NCBI RefSeq assembly: GCF_021191695.1
Contig: NZ_JAIWPT010000013.1
Coordinates: 1-64,000 of the forward strand
Source: Proluteimonas luteida
GTDB lineage: Bacteria; Pseudomonadota; Gammaproteobacteria; Xanthomonadales; Xanthomonadaceae
Reading direction: 5' to 3'
Length of the DNA stretch: 64,000 nucleotides
Shown here: positions 54,169 to 62,861 of the stretch, one piece after another
Position numbering within the stretch: the first letter of the stretch is position 1
Layout of the letters: each line of letters starts with the position of its first letter
The notes under the pieces: generated by a model
The model's database searches: none
What the model saw: the letters and a program-made list of their open reading frames with translations, nothing else
Told to the model about the DNA's origin: nothing
Program-made: the position numbers and the translations under genes

Positions 54169-57100
54169 GGCTGGGCTCCCCGCGCGGGCGCACTGCCCTC
54201 ACCCCAACCCCTCTCCCGCTCACGGGAGAGGGGCTCGTCCGCAGAGGGCGTATTGCCCGAGAACAACGCATCGACCGCATGCACGAGTTCCGGTGCGAAG
54301 CGGTGTGCGTACAGGCCGGGCGACGGGGTGCGGGCGGGGTCGAGGCCGCGGCAGAACAGGTAGCGGATGCCGCCGAAGTCGCGGTCGTAGTCGTAGCCGT
54401 CGCCGAGGCGGAAACGCAGCCAGCGATGCAGGGCGACGGTGTAGATCAGCGACTGCAGGTCGTACTCGCTGTGCGCCATCGCCTCGGCCAGCGCGGCCGC
54501 GTCGTAGCGCGGCAGGCGGTTGGACTTGTAGTCCAGCACGTACCAGCGCCCGGCCTGCACATAGGTCAGGTCGATCTTGCCGGTCATCAGGCCTTCGAGG
54601 CGCCGGCGCAGGCCGAAGCCGCGGCGGTCGCGGACGATGCCGTGGGCATGCAGCAGGTCGAGCAGCGCCGGTACGGCAGTCGGCTGCATCGCGAAATGGA
54701 ACTCGATCTCGGCGCGGCGGTCGTGCGCGGGCAGCGCATGCAGGGCACCGCCCTCGGGCAGCGCGGTGGTGAGCGTGCGGCCGACCAGCGAGGTCAGCAG
54801 GGCGACACCGTCGTCGAGATCGCCCTGCGCGTAGCCCTCGTTGCGCAGCGCCTCGCGCAGCGTGGCGTCCTCGCCGGCCGGTGCCGGGTCGCCTTCCCGC
54901 CAGCCGGCCCAGGCGGCGAAACCGGCATGCTCCATCGCGCCGTGCAGCACGTTGCCGAAGCGGCTGCCGGCGAAACGGGGATCGAATGCGTCGGCCTCGC
55001 GCGCGTCGCCATCGGTGTCGATGGTGTCGGGCGCGGGCGCCGCGGGTTCGTCGTCGGCACCGCCATCGGCCTCGGTCGCGGCGGCGGCGATCTCGTGGCC
55101 GCCGTCGGCGCTGGCGAGCTGGGTGAAGCTGTAGACCCACCAGTCGCTGGCGATCTGCCGCTGCAACCTGCGCACCGGCGCCACCGCGGCCTCGCGTTCG
55201 GGGGCAAGGCGGGGCGGCGCCGGTTCGACCGGGCCGTCGACGATGCGGATGTCGGCGTGCGCCCGCAGTGCGTCGAGGTCCGACAGCAGCGGTCGCAGGC
55301 GCGTGGCGGCGAAGTCCCTGAGGTCGCCGGCGGCGATCCACAGCGCGTGCTCGGCGCGGGTCAGGCCGACGTACAGCAGGCGCGCGTCCTCGGCCTCGCG
55401 CTCGGCGGCGGCGCGCTGGCCGGCGTCCTGCCAGGCCGCGTCGCCCTGGATCTTCCAGTGCAGCGCGCGCCGCGTGCCGTCGTGCACGGCGTGATGGTGC
55501 GCGGTCGTGGGCGGGTGCGTGCCGATGCCGACGAACGGCAGATGGACCAACGGATATTCGAGGCCCTTGCTCTTGTGCAGGGTGACGACCTGCACGCGGC
55601 GCGCGTCCGATTCCAGCCGCAGCAGCTGCGCCTCGTCGCCGGCATCGGCATGGGCGATCTGCAGCTGCAGCCAGTCGAGCAGGCCGTGCAGCCCGAGCGT
55701 GCGCGCGGCCGCCTCCTGCAGCAGTTCGCCCAGCTGCAGGTAGTTGGTCAGCCGGCGCTCGCCGTCCAGCAACGCGAGCAGGCGCTCGGCCTCGCCGGCG
55801 CACAGGTCGGACACCAGCGCGAACGGGCCGCCGCGCTGCCAGCGCTCGCGCCAGTGCAGCAACCGGTCCTGCCAGAAGCGCTGGCGCACGCCGTCGCCGT
55901 CCAGCGCGGCGATCGCGGCGGCGTCGCCGCCGAGCAGCACCGTCGCCAGCGCGGCGCGCAGGCGGCCTTCGTCGGCAGGCTGCAGCAGGGCCAGCAGCAG
56001 CAGGCGCAGCTCGTGCGCCTCGGTGGTCGCATACAGGCTCTGCCTGCCGGCCGCGACCGCGGGAATGCCGGCCGCCGACAGCGCCTGCTGGATCCGCGTG
56101 GCCTCCCGGTGGGTGCGCACCAGCACGGCGATGTCGCCCGGCTGCACCGGCCTGCCGCCGATCGTCGCCTCGCCGGCGCGCGCGTCGGACAGCACGCGAT
56201 GGATGTCGGCGACGCAGGCGGCGGTCGCGGCGGCGCGCGAGGCGTCGGCGCTGAGCGGCCGGCCGTCTTCGCTGCGCAGCAGGCGCAGGGTCAGCGCCGG
56301 TGCCGGCGCGCCGCGTTGCAGGTAGTCGGCATCGCGGCGGCGCGTGCCCGGATGCACCGGCGCGAAGCGGATGCCGTGTTCGACGAAGGCGTCGTCGCCG
56401 GCGTTGGCGTACAGGGCCTCGATCGCACGCAGCACGCCGGGGCGCGAGCGGAAGTTGCGATCCAGCGGCGGCGCGACCTCGGCCCGGGCCCGCGCCTGCA
56501 GGTAGGTGTGCACGTCGCCGCCGCGGAACCCGTAGATCGCCTGCTTGGGATCGCCGATCAGGAACAGCGCCGGCGTTTCCGGCACCTGTCCGACCTCGCC
56601 GGCGTCGGCGGCGTTGCCGAACACGCGCTGGAAGATCGTCCACTGGCGCGCGTCGGTGTCCTGGAACTCGTCGACCAGCGCGATGCGGTACTGCGCGCGC
56701 AGCTGGGCGACCAGCGACTGCCGGTGCGGACCGTCGAGTGCGTCGGCGACGCCGGCGATCAGGTCATCGTAGGTCTGCACGCGGCGCTGCCGCTTGCGCG
56801 CGGCCAGGCGCGTGCGGGCGATGCCGCGCAGCCGGTGCAGCAATGCGATGCGCTGCTGCGCGCGCCAGGCGTCGACTGCGTCGTCGGCGGCGCACCAGAC
56901 CTGCAGCGCGTCGAACAGCGGCGAGCACGGCGCCCGGTCCTGCTGGCCGTCCTTGCAGAAACCAGGCAGGTGCTCGGGCAGCAGCTTCTGCAGATGGGTC
57001 TTCGCGGTACGCGGCCAATGCGCTGCCGCGCGGCCGGCCAGCAGTTCGTCGAAGGCCTTGTCGAAGCTCGGGCGCTTGGCGCGGCGGCCATCGAAGACCT

Positions 57101-57872
57101 TGCGCTCGAACGCGCTGGCGACCTGCGCCTGCGCCTCGGCGATGTCGGCGTCGATGGCCTGCAGCAACCGCGTCGCCGCGGCATCGCGCGCGGGCCGGGG
57201 GTCGGCGCCGGTGTCCGCTGCCGGCGGCGGCAGCAGCGGCAGATCGCCGGCCAGCGCGTGCAGGTCGGCCGCCAGTGCGTCGGGCGTGCGCCACAACCCC
57301 GTCAACGCGTCCAGCGACGCGTCGTCGCTGCCCTGCATACGCCACAGGTCGGCGGCGAGCTCCTCGTGCAGTTCGCGCAGGTTGGCCAGCAGCTCGGGCG
57401 CGTCGAAGGACTGGCCGCTGTCAAGCGCGTGCTCGGCCAGCACGCGGCTGCAGAAGCCGTGGATGGTGAAGATCGCGGCGAGGTCGATTTCCTCGGCGGC
57501 GCTGCGCAGACGGCGCGCGAGCTGCGCGGGCGTCTCGCTGCCGGACGCCAGATGCCGCTCGAGCACGCGATGGGTCAGCACGGCTTCGGCGCTGTCGTCC
57601 GCCGACGCCGCACTGCCGACCAGCCGCGCGGCCAGGTCCAGGCGTTCGCGGATGCGCCGGCGCAGCTCCTGGGTCGCGGCGTCGGTGAAGGTCACCGCGA
57701 GGATCTGGCCGATGCGCAGGCCGCGCTCGACCACCAGCCGGGTGAACAGCGTCGCCAGGGTGAAGGTCTTGCCGGTGCCGGCGCTGGCCTCGATCAGGCG
57801 CACGCCGTCGAGCGGCAGCGTCAGGTAGGGGTCGGCCACGGGGTCGATGGCGGGGTCGACGGTGGCGCTCAT
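54165..57872 (-). CDS. recB: Exodeoxyribonuclease V beta subunit (RecB)
   Basis: The 1235-residue slow helicase-nuclease of RecBCD has Walker A LIEASAGTGKTFTLATLF, the Walker B/DE motif IALVDEFQDTDARQW, UvrD-type LIGDPKQAIYGFRGGDVHTYL, the motif VTLHKSKGLEYPLVHLP, and the C-terminal nuclease site GLMTGKIDLTYVQ...YVLDYKSN (Asp and Lys of the PD-(D/E)xK fold). The C-terminus ends DEPLSRERERGWGEGSAPARGAQP, which is a translated REP-like element, so the tail is probably not functional. It overlaps recC and recD by 4 nt on each side. Confidence 0.96.
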   Translation of the reverse strand: MSATVDPAIDPVADPYLTLPLDGVRLIEASAGTGKTFTLATLFTRLVVERGLRIGQILAVTFTDAATQELRRRIRERLDLAARLVGSAASADDSAEAVLTHRVLERHLASGSETPAQLARRLRSAAEEIDLAAIFTIHGFCSRVLAEHALDSGQSFDAPELLANLRELHEELAADLWRMQGSDDASLDALTGLWRTPDALAADLHALAGDLPLLPPPAADTGADPRPARDAAATRLLQAIDADIAEAQAQVASAFERKVFDGRRAKRPSFDKAFDELLAGRAAAHWPRTAKTHLQKLLPEHLPGFCKDGQQDRAPCSPLFDALQVWCAADDAVDAWRAQQRIALLHRLRGIARTRLAARKRQRRVQTYDDLIAGVADALDGPHRQSLVAQLRAQYRIALVDEFQDTDARQWTIFQRVFGNAADAGEVGQVPETPALFLIGDPKQAIYGFRGGDVHTYLQARARAEVAPPLDRNFRSRPGVLRAIEALYANAGDDAFVEHGIRFAPVHPGTRRRDADYLQRGAPAPALTLRLLRSEDGRPLSADASRAAATAACVADIHRVLSDARAGEATIGGRPVQPGDIAVLVRTHREATRIQQALSAAGIPAVAAGRQSLYATTEAHELRLLLLALLQPADEGRLRAALATVLLGGDAAAIAALDGDGVRQRFWQDRLLHWRERWQRGGPFALVSDLCAGEAERLLALLDGERRLTNYLQLGELLQEAAARTLGLHGLLDWLQLQIAHADAGDEAQLLRLESDARRVQVVTLHKSKGLEYPLVHLPFVGIGTHPPTTAHHHAVHDGTRRALHWKIQGDAAWQDAGQRAAAEREAEDARLLYVGLTRAEHALWIAAGDLRDFAATRLRPLLSDLDALRAHADIRIVDGPVEPAPPRLAPEREAAVAPVRRLQRQIASDWWVYSFTQLASADGGHEIAAAATEADGGADDEPAAPAPDTIDTDGDAREADAFDPRFAGSRFGNVLHGAMEHAGFAAWAGWREGDPAPAGEDATLREALRNEGYAQGDLDDGVALLTSLVGRTLTTALPEGGALHALPAHDRRAEIEFHFAMQPTAVPALLDLLHAHGIVRDRRGFGLRRRLEGLMTGKIDLTYVQAGRWYVLDYKSNRLPRYDAAALAEAMAHSEYDLQSLIYTVALHRWLRFRLGDGYDYDRDFGGIRYLFCRGLDPARTPSPGLYAHRFAPELVHAVDALFSGNTPSADEPLSRERERGWGEGSAPARGAQP
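54195..54236. repeat. REP-like element forming the recB 3' end
   Basis: GCCCTCACCCCAACCCCTC and a TCTCCCGCTCACGGGAGA hairpin match the element at 22887-22924 in opposite orientation. It encodes the PLSRERERGWGEG part of the RecB C-terminus (about residues 1212-1226). Confidence 0.8.
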
Positions 57873-60800
57873 GCGGCGGCCTCGTCGCCCACGGACCCGG
57901 GCAGCACCTCACCGCGCTGCAGCGCGGTGAAAATGCGCAGGCTGTTGTCGACGAAGCGGGCGAAGGCGACGGGATCGGCCAGCGGGTCGCGTCCGCGCAG
58001 CGCCAGCTGGACCGGTTCGAGCAGGCTCTCGCCCCAGCCGCTGAACGCGTTCGGGTACCACGCGGCCTGCGCGGCCGCGTGCCGTTTCTCCGGATCGGCG
58101 GTGTGGATCGCCCAGCCGGTGCGCGGTGCGAACAGCAGCGGCGCCGCGAGGCCGGCGCGGCGCAGCGCCAGCAGCAGGCGCAGCGCGGCCCGTGCCTGTG
58201 CCGGTTCGATCGCCGGCTGGACGTGCGGTCCGATACCGGTCTCGGTGTCGTGGAACTGGACCAGCGGCAACGCATCGCCGGCGGCGTTGGCCAGCAGCCA
58301 GTCGAGACCGTTGCGGATCGCCGCCGCGCCGTTGGGCGGGCCGGTGCGCAGACGCGCGATACCGTGCGCGTGCACGCCTTCGATGCGGCCGTGCAGGCGC
58401 ACGCCGTCGATGTCGACTTCATGGCGCCGCGACTGCGCGGCGTCGCCGCCCCGCCACTGCGCATACGCGTCGGCGTAGGGCCGCGTGGCATCGAGCAGGT
58501 CCTGGAACTGGCGCTGGCCAAGCGCGCCCGACGGCAGCAGCGCGCGGGCGCGCAGGTGCGCGGCGAGGGCCACCCCGTCAAGCGCGTGCCCGTCGTCGGT
58601 CTGTCCGTCGGCGCCGAGGATCGCGTCGACGACCGCCGCCTGCAGCTGCGCCCGGTCGAGTCCGTGCGCGGATATGACCAGCGGTTCGATGTCGCCGGCG
58701 GCCGCGATGTCGCCGGGCAGGCGCAGGCCCAGGCGCTGGGCGAGGAACTGGCCGGCCGGGTCGACCAAGAACCGGCGCAGCGCATCCAGTGGCAGCTCGC
58801 TTTCGATCTCCGGCGGCGGCAGCGGCGCCTCGAACCACGGCGCCAGCCGCTGCCGCGCGCCGCCGAGCGATCCCGCCGCCGGATGCCACTGGCGGCGATA
58901 GCTGAAACGCCGCGGCTCGTCGTCGCCGCCGAACGCGGCCGGCGCGAACGGCTGCAGCGGATGGCGCACGACCAGCGCCTTCGCCGCGGCGGCGGGGTCG
59001 GCGTGCTGGTCGGCGGCGGCGTCGAGCAGTTCGCTGACCAACGCCGAGGGTTCGCGCACGCTGCCGTCGCGCGGGTCGGCGCCGAGGTAACTGACGTAGA
59101 ACACGTCCTGCGCGGCGGCGAACAGCTGCAGGAACAGGAAGCGGTCGTCCTCGCGCAGCGAGCGGTCGCCGCGGCGGCGCCGGTCGGTGCCGAGTTCGGC
59201 GGTCAGCCGGCTCAACCCGGCGGCGGGGTCGCGCCGCGGGAAGTCGCCGTCGTTGAGCCCGAGCACGCAGATCACCCGGAACGGCAGCAGCCGCATCGGC
59301 ACCATGCGGCCGAAGCTGACCCCGCCGGTCAGCAGCGGCGCGCGCGTGTCGGCCTCGGCCAGGATGGCGGCGAAATGCGCGCGCACGAGCTCGGCCGGCA
59401 CCGGCGCGTCGAAACCGGCGTGCCCGGCCTGCCGCGCGAAATCCTCGATCAGCCGGCGCAGGCGGTCGAGCGCGCGCCCGCCCGCGGCGTCCGCCGGCGC
59501 GCCCGGCAGCAGCGCATCCAGCAGGCCGAGCAGGCGTTCGCGCCACTGCCCGGGCGTCAGCGCTTCGGCCAGGGTCTGCTGGTGCCGGGCCAGCACGCGT
59601 AGCAGCCGGATCAGCGCATCGAGCGCGTCGAGCGCGCTGCCCTCGAGTTCCGGCCACGGCGCGACGCGCGCGCCGGCACCGGCGACGATGTCCTCGTCGC
59701 TGCCGCTGGCGTGGCCGAGCAGCAGGCGGTCGAGCGCGAACTGCCAGGTGTAGGCGTCGTCGGCCGGCGCCTCGTGCGCCTGGCGGTGTGCGGCGTCCAG
59801 GCCCCAGCGCGCGCCGGCGGCCAGCAACCAGCCGTGCAGGCGGTCGAACGCGGCCGCGTCGAGCCCGGCCGCGGCGGCGACCGGCGCGCTGGCCAGCAGG
59901 TCGAGGATCTCGCCAAGACCGAAGCGCGACACCGGCAGGCCCAGCAGGTGCACGAACACCTCGGCCAGCGGCTCGCCGGCCAGCGGGCTGGTGTCGGCCA
60001 GCGCGTAGGGAATGTGTTCGGCGCCTTCGCCGCGGCCGCCGAACACGGCTTCCAGATACGGCACGTAGGGATCGATGTCCGGCGCCAGCACCGCGATCTC
60101 GCGCGGTTGCAGCGGCGGATCGAAGCGACGGCCTTCCGGGGAATCGGGCTCCAGCAGACCGCGCAACTGGTCGTGCAGCACCTGCAGTTCGCGCAGGCGG
60201 GTGTGGCAGGCGTGGACCTGCAGGCTGGGGTCGTCGCGGCGCACCTTCGGCAGGCGCTGCGGCGGCTGCGCGCGGCGATGGAACAGGTCGCGCTGCAGGC
60301 GGTGCAGCAGGCTGTCGGACAGGCCGCCGGCGTCGAGCGTCGGGCCGGTGCCTTCGCCGGGATCGGCGTAGGCAGCGATCTCGCCGGACGGATGCACGAC
60401 CTCGTAGCTGCCGAGCAGCGCGACGAAGTCCCTGCCGGCCGCGCCCCAGGCCTGCAGCAGGCGGTTCTCGCCGGCGCCGGCACCGTCGTCCGGTGCGAAC
60501 GGATCGGCGTCGCCGCCACGCAGCCGCCGGGCCAGCGTCTGCAGGTCGCCCCAGTACGCGCGGGTCGGCGTGGGCATGTAGAAATGCAGCGTGCCCCCGC
60601 GCGCCTGGGTGGCGACGACCCGCAGCACGTCGGGCGAGACGTTGAGCGTGGCGAAGGCGAACAGGCGGCTCGGCAGCCCCTGCGGCAACGGCTTGCCGGC
60701 ACCCTCGAACCGGGCCAGGTAGTCGTGGATGCGGCGCGCGCGGTACTGGCGGCCGGCGGCGATCCGGCGCCACAGGATCGCCTGCGGATCGGCGGCGTCG

Positions 60801-61276
60801 GCGCCGGCCTCCCAGCGCAGCAGCCAGTCGCGGCGCCAGGCCTGGTACTTCTCGAACACCGCGGCCAGCTCGCCGGCCAGCGACCACGGCTTGAGCGCAT
60901 CGCCGCCGGAAAGATAACCGGCCAACTGCGCCATCGCCGGCTGCGCCAGCAGCGCCGGATCGGTCAGCGCGGCATACAGCCGCCAGTGCAGGCCGGCGGC
61001 GTCGAGGTCGTCGGCCGCCGGGCCGAGATTGGCGTCCAGCGCGCGGGCGACGAATTCGCCCGGGGTCAGGAACTCCAGGTTCGCGGCGACGCCATGGCGC
61101 GCGGCCAGCGTCGCCTGCAGCCAGCGGCGCATCGCCACCTGCGGGATCAGCACGGTGTCGGGCGTCAGCAGCGACTGGCCGGGCGCGGCCTGGCGCAGCT
61201 CGGTCGCCAGCAGGCCGGCCAGTACTTCCAGCGCATTGGAATGGTAGAGGCGGAAGTCGGATGCGGCGTCGGGCAT
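57869..61276 (-). CDS. recC: Exodeoxyribonuclease V gamma subunit (RecC)
   Basis: The 1135-residue Chi-recognition scaffold of RecBCD has the N-terminal RecC pattern FRLYHSNALEVLAGLLATELRQ, the inactivated helicase-like half, and ALVVRHPLQPFAP near the end of the nuclease-like domain. The ATG at 61276 (MPDAASDFRLYHSN) matches the usual N-terminus. It is the first gene of the recC-recB-recD operon, overlapping recB by ATGA. The complex repairs double-strand breaks and degrades foreign DNA lacking Chi. Confidence 0.94.
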   Translation of the reverse strand: MPDAASDFRLYHSNALEVLAGLLATELRQAAPGQSLLTPDTVLIPQVAMRRWLQATLAARHGVAANLEFLTPGEFVARALDANLGPAADDLDAAGLHWRLYAALTDPALLAQPAMAQLAGYLSGGDALKPWSLAGELAAVFEKYQAWRRDWLLRWEAGADAADPQAILWRRIAAGRQYRARRIHDYLARFEGAGKPLPQGLPSRLFAFATLNVSPDVLRVVATQARGGTLHFYMPTPTRAYWGDLQTLARRLRGGDADPFAPDDGAGAGENRLLQAWGAAGRDFVALLGSYEVVHPSGEIAAYADPGEGTGPTLDAGGLSDSLLHRLQRDLFHRRAQPPQRLPKVRRDDPSLQVHACHTRLRELQVLHDQLRGLLEPDSPEGRRFDPPLQPREIAVLAPDIDPYVPYLEAVFGGRGEGAEHIPYALADTSPLAGEPLAEVFVHLLGLPVSRFGLGEILDLLASAPVAAAAGLDAAAFDRLHGWLLAAGARWGLDAAHRQAHEAPADDAYTWQFALDRLLLGHASGSDEDIVAGAGARVAPWPELEGSALDALDALIRLLRVLARHQQTLAEALTPGQWRERLLGLLDALLPGAPADAAGGRALDRLRRLIEDFARQAGHAGFDAPVPAELVRAHFAAILAEADTRAPLLTGGVSFGRMVPMRLLPFRVICVLGLNDGDFPRRDPAAGLSRLTAELGTDRRRRGDRSLREDDRFLFLQLFAAAQDVFYVSYLGADPRDGSVREPSALVSELLDAAADQHADPAAAAKALVVRHPLQPFAPAAFGGDDEPRRFSYRRQWHPAAGSLGGARQRLAPWFEAPLPPPEIESELPLDALRRFLVDPAGQFLAQRLGLRLPGDIAAAGDIEPLVISAHGLDRAQLQAAVVDAILGADGQTDDGHALDGVALAAHLRARALLPSGALGQRQFQDLLDATRPYADAYAQWRGGDAAQSRRHEVDIDGVRLHGRIEGVHAHGIARLRTGPPNGAAAIRNGLDWLLANAAGDALPLVQFHDTETGIGPHVQPAIEPAQARAALRLLLALRRAGLAAPLLFAPRTGWAIHTADPEKRHAAAQAAWYPNAFSGWGESLLEPVQLALRGRDPLADPVAFARFVDNSLRIFTALQRGEVLPGSVGDEAAA

Positions 61277-61340
61277 CGCGACATGATGCCCAACTCCGGT
61301 CTCAGCGCGGGCGACGGGAGGCGCTGGACGCGCCGGCCCG

Positions 61341-62861
61341 TCACGCCTCGATATGGACGATGTCGCCGGCTTCGTGGGCGTAGGCGAGCGCATAGGCCAG
61401 TTCGCCCGGGGACTGCGCATGCAGCGACAGCAGCGTCTGCCCGCGCGCGACCTCGTCGCCCAGGCGCACGTCCAGGGACAGGCCGGCGGCCGGGCTTTCC
61501 GGGGCGCCGGCAAGCTTGGCGATGCGCGAGAGCTTGCGGTTGTCGATGTGCACCACGCGACCGGCGTGCGCGGCCAGCAGCGGTTCCACGCACGCGGCGC
61601 GCGGCGGTTCGCGCAGCCCGCCCTGGGCCTGGCAGATGCGCTGGAACTTCTGCCAGGCGCGGCCGTCGTCGAGCGTGCGCAACGCCAGCGCCAGGCCGTC
61701 GCCGGCCGCGGCCGCGCCGGCCATCTCCAGCACCTCGCCGGCCAGCGCGGCCGCGCGCCGGCGCAGGTCCTGCGGCGCATCGGCGACGTTGCGCAGCACC
61801 GCCAGCACGTCGCGGGCCTCCAGCGCCGGACCGATGCCGCGCCCGACCGGCTGGTTGCCGTCGGTCTGCACGCAGCGCAGCTGCAGGCCGAACTGCGCGG
61901 CCGTCGACGCCAGCCGCGCGGCGAGCTGGTCGGCGGCCTCGGCGCTGCGGATCTTCGCGGTCGGCCCGACCGGGATGTCGACCAGCACGTGGGTGGCGCC
62001 GGCGGCGATCTTCTTCGACAGCACCGAGGCGATCAGCTGGCCCTCGGTGTCGATGTCGAGCTCGCGCTCGATGCGCACGAAGATGTCGTCGGCCGGGCTC
62101 AGGTGCATCGCCCCGCCCCAGGCCAGGCAGCCGCCTTCGGCGTCGACCACGCGGCGCAGCGTGCCGAGGTCGAGATCGACCGGCGCCAGCGTTTCCATGG
62201 TGTCGGCGGTGCCCGCCGGCGAGGTGATCGCGCGCGACGAGGTCTTGGGCATGACCAGCCCGCAGGCGGCGGCGATGGCAACGACGATCGGGGTGGTGCG
62301 GTTGCCGGGCAGGCCGCCGACGCAATGCTTGTCGACCACGACCGGCGACGGCCAGCGCAGGCGTTCGCCGGCGTCGACCATCGCGCGGGTCAGGGCGATG
62401 GTTTCCTCCGCGTCCAGCGGCAGGCTCGCGGTCGCGGTCAGGAACGCCGCCAGCTGCACGTCGGTGTAGCGGCCATCGACCACGTCGCGGACGATGGCGG
62501 CCATGTCGCTTGCGTCCAGCCGCTGCCCGTACACCCGGCGGCGGACGCTGGACAGCGATTCGAGCACCGGCGGATGGCGCACCTCCACGGTGTCGCCCTC
62601 GCGGATGCCCAGGGCCCGCCATGCCGACTCCGACAGGCTCACCTGGTCCAGGCCGAACGCCGGGCTGTCGGTCTGGTACAGCAGCGCCTGCACCTGGCGG
62701 TCGCCGGCGGTCACCAGCACCTGCGAGCGCGAGGCGAGCCCCTCCGCATGGCAGACGTGGCAGTCCGCGTGCATGACCGCGATGGCCTGGTGCTGGGCGT
62801 GCAGATGCATGCGCGTGGCGCGCAGCGCGGGCAGCGGCCGGGTGATGTCGACCGTGCTCAC
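61341..62861 (-). CDS. Thymidine phosphorylase, archaeal AMP-phosphorylase-like family
   Basis: This 506-residue nucleoside/nucleotide phosphorylase has an extra N-terminal 90-residue domain followed by the phosphorylase core: VVVDKHCVGGLPGNRTTPIVVAIAAACG (phosphate and substrate loop), KTSSRAITSPAGTADTMETL, and the C-terminal beta-hairpin domain. The layout is that of the AMP phosphorylase family rather than DeoA (440 residues). The GTG at 62861 overlaps the upstream MBL stop in GTGA, so translation is coupled. The pair is a recurrent gammaproteobacterial cluster linked to nucleotide salvage. Confidence 0.88.
   Translation of the reverse strand: MSTVDITRPLPALRATRMHLHAQHQAIAVMHADCHVCHAEGLASRSQVLVTAGDRQVQALLYQTDSPAFGLDQVSLSESAWRALGIREGDTVEVRHPPVLESLSSVRRRVYGQRLDASDMAAIVRDVVDGRYTDVQLAAFLTATASLPLDAEETIALTRAMVDAGERLRWPSPVVVDKHCVGGLPGNRTTPIVVAIAAACGLVMPKTSSRAITSPAGTADTMETLAPVDLDLGTLRRVVDAEGGCLAWGGAMHLSPADDIFVRIERELDIDTEGQLIASVLSKKIAAGATHVLVDIPVGPTAKIRSAEAADQLAARLASTAAQFGLQLRCVQTDGNQPVGRGIGPALEARDVLAVLRNVADAPQDLRRRAAALAGEVLEMAGAAAAGDGLALALRTLDDGRAWQKFQRICQAQGGLREPPRAACVEPLLAAHAGRVVHIDNRKLSRIAKLAGAPESPAAGLSLDVRLGDEVARGQTLLSLHAQSPGELAYALAYAHEAGDIVHIEA

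Noticed and set aside
54279..58478. A 1.4-kb-codon open frame antisense to recB and recC
   Set aside because: It has no recognisable domain and lies entirely opposite certain recB/recC coding sequence.
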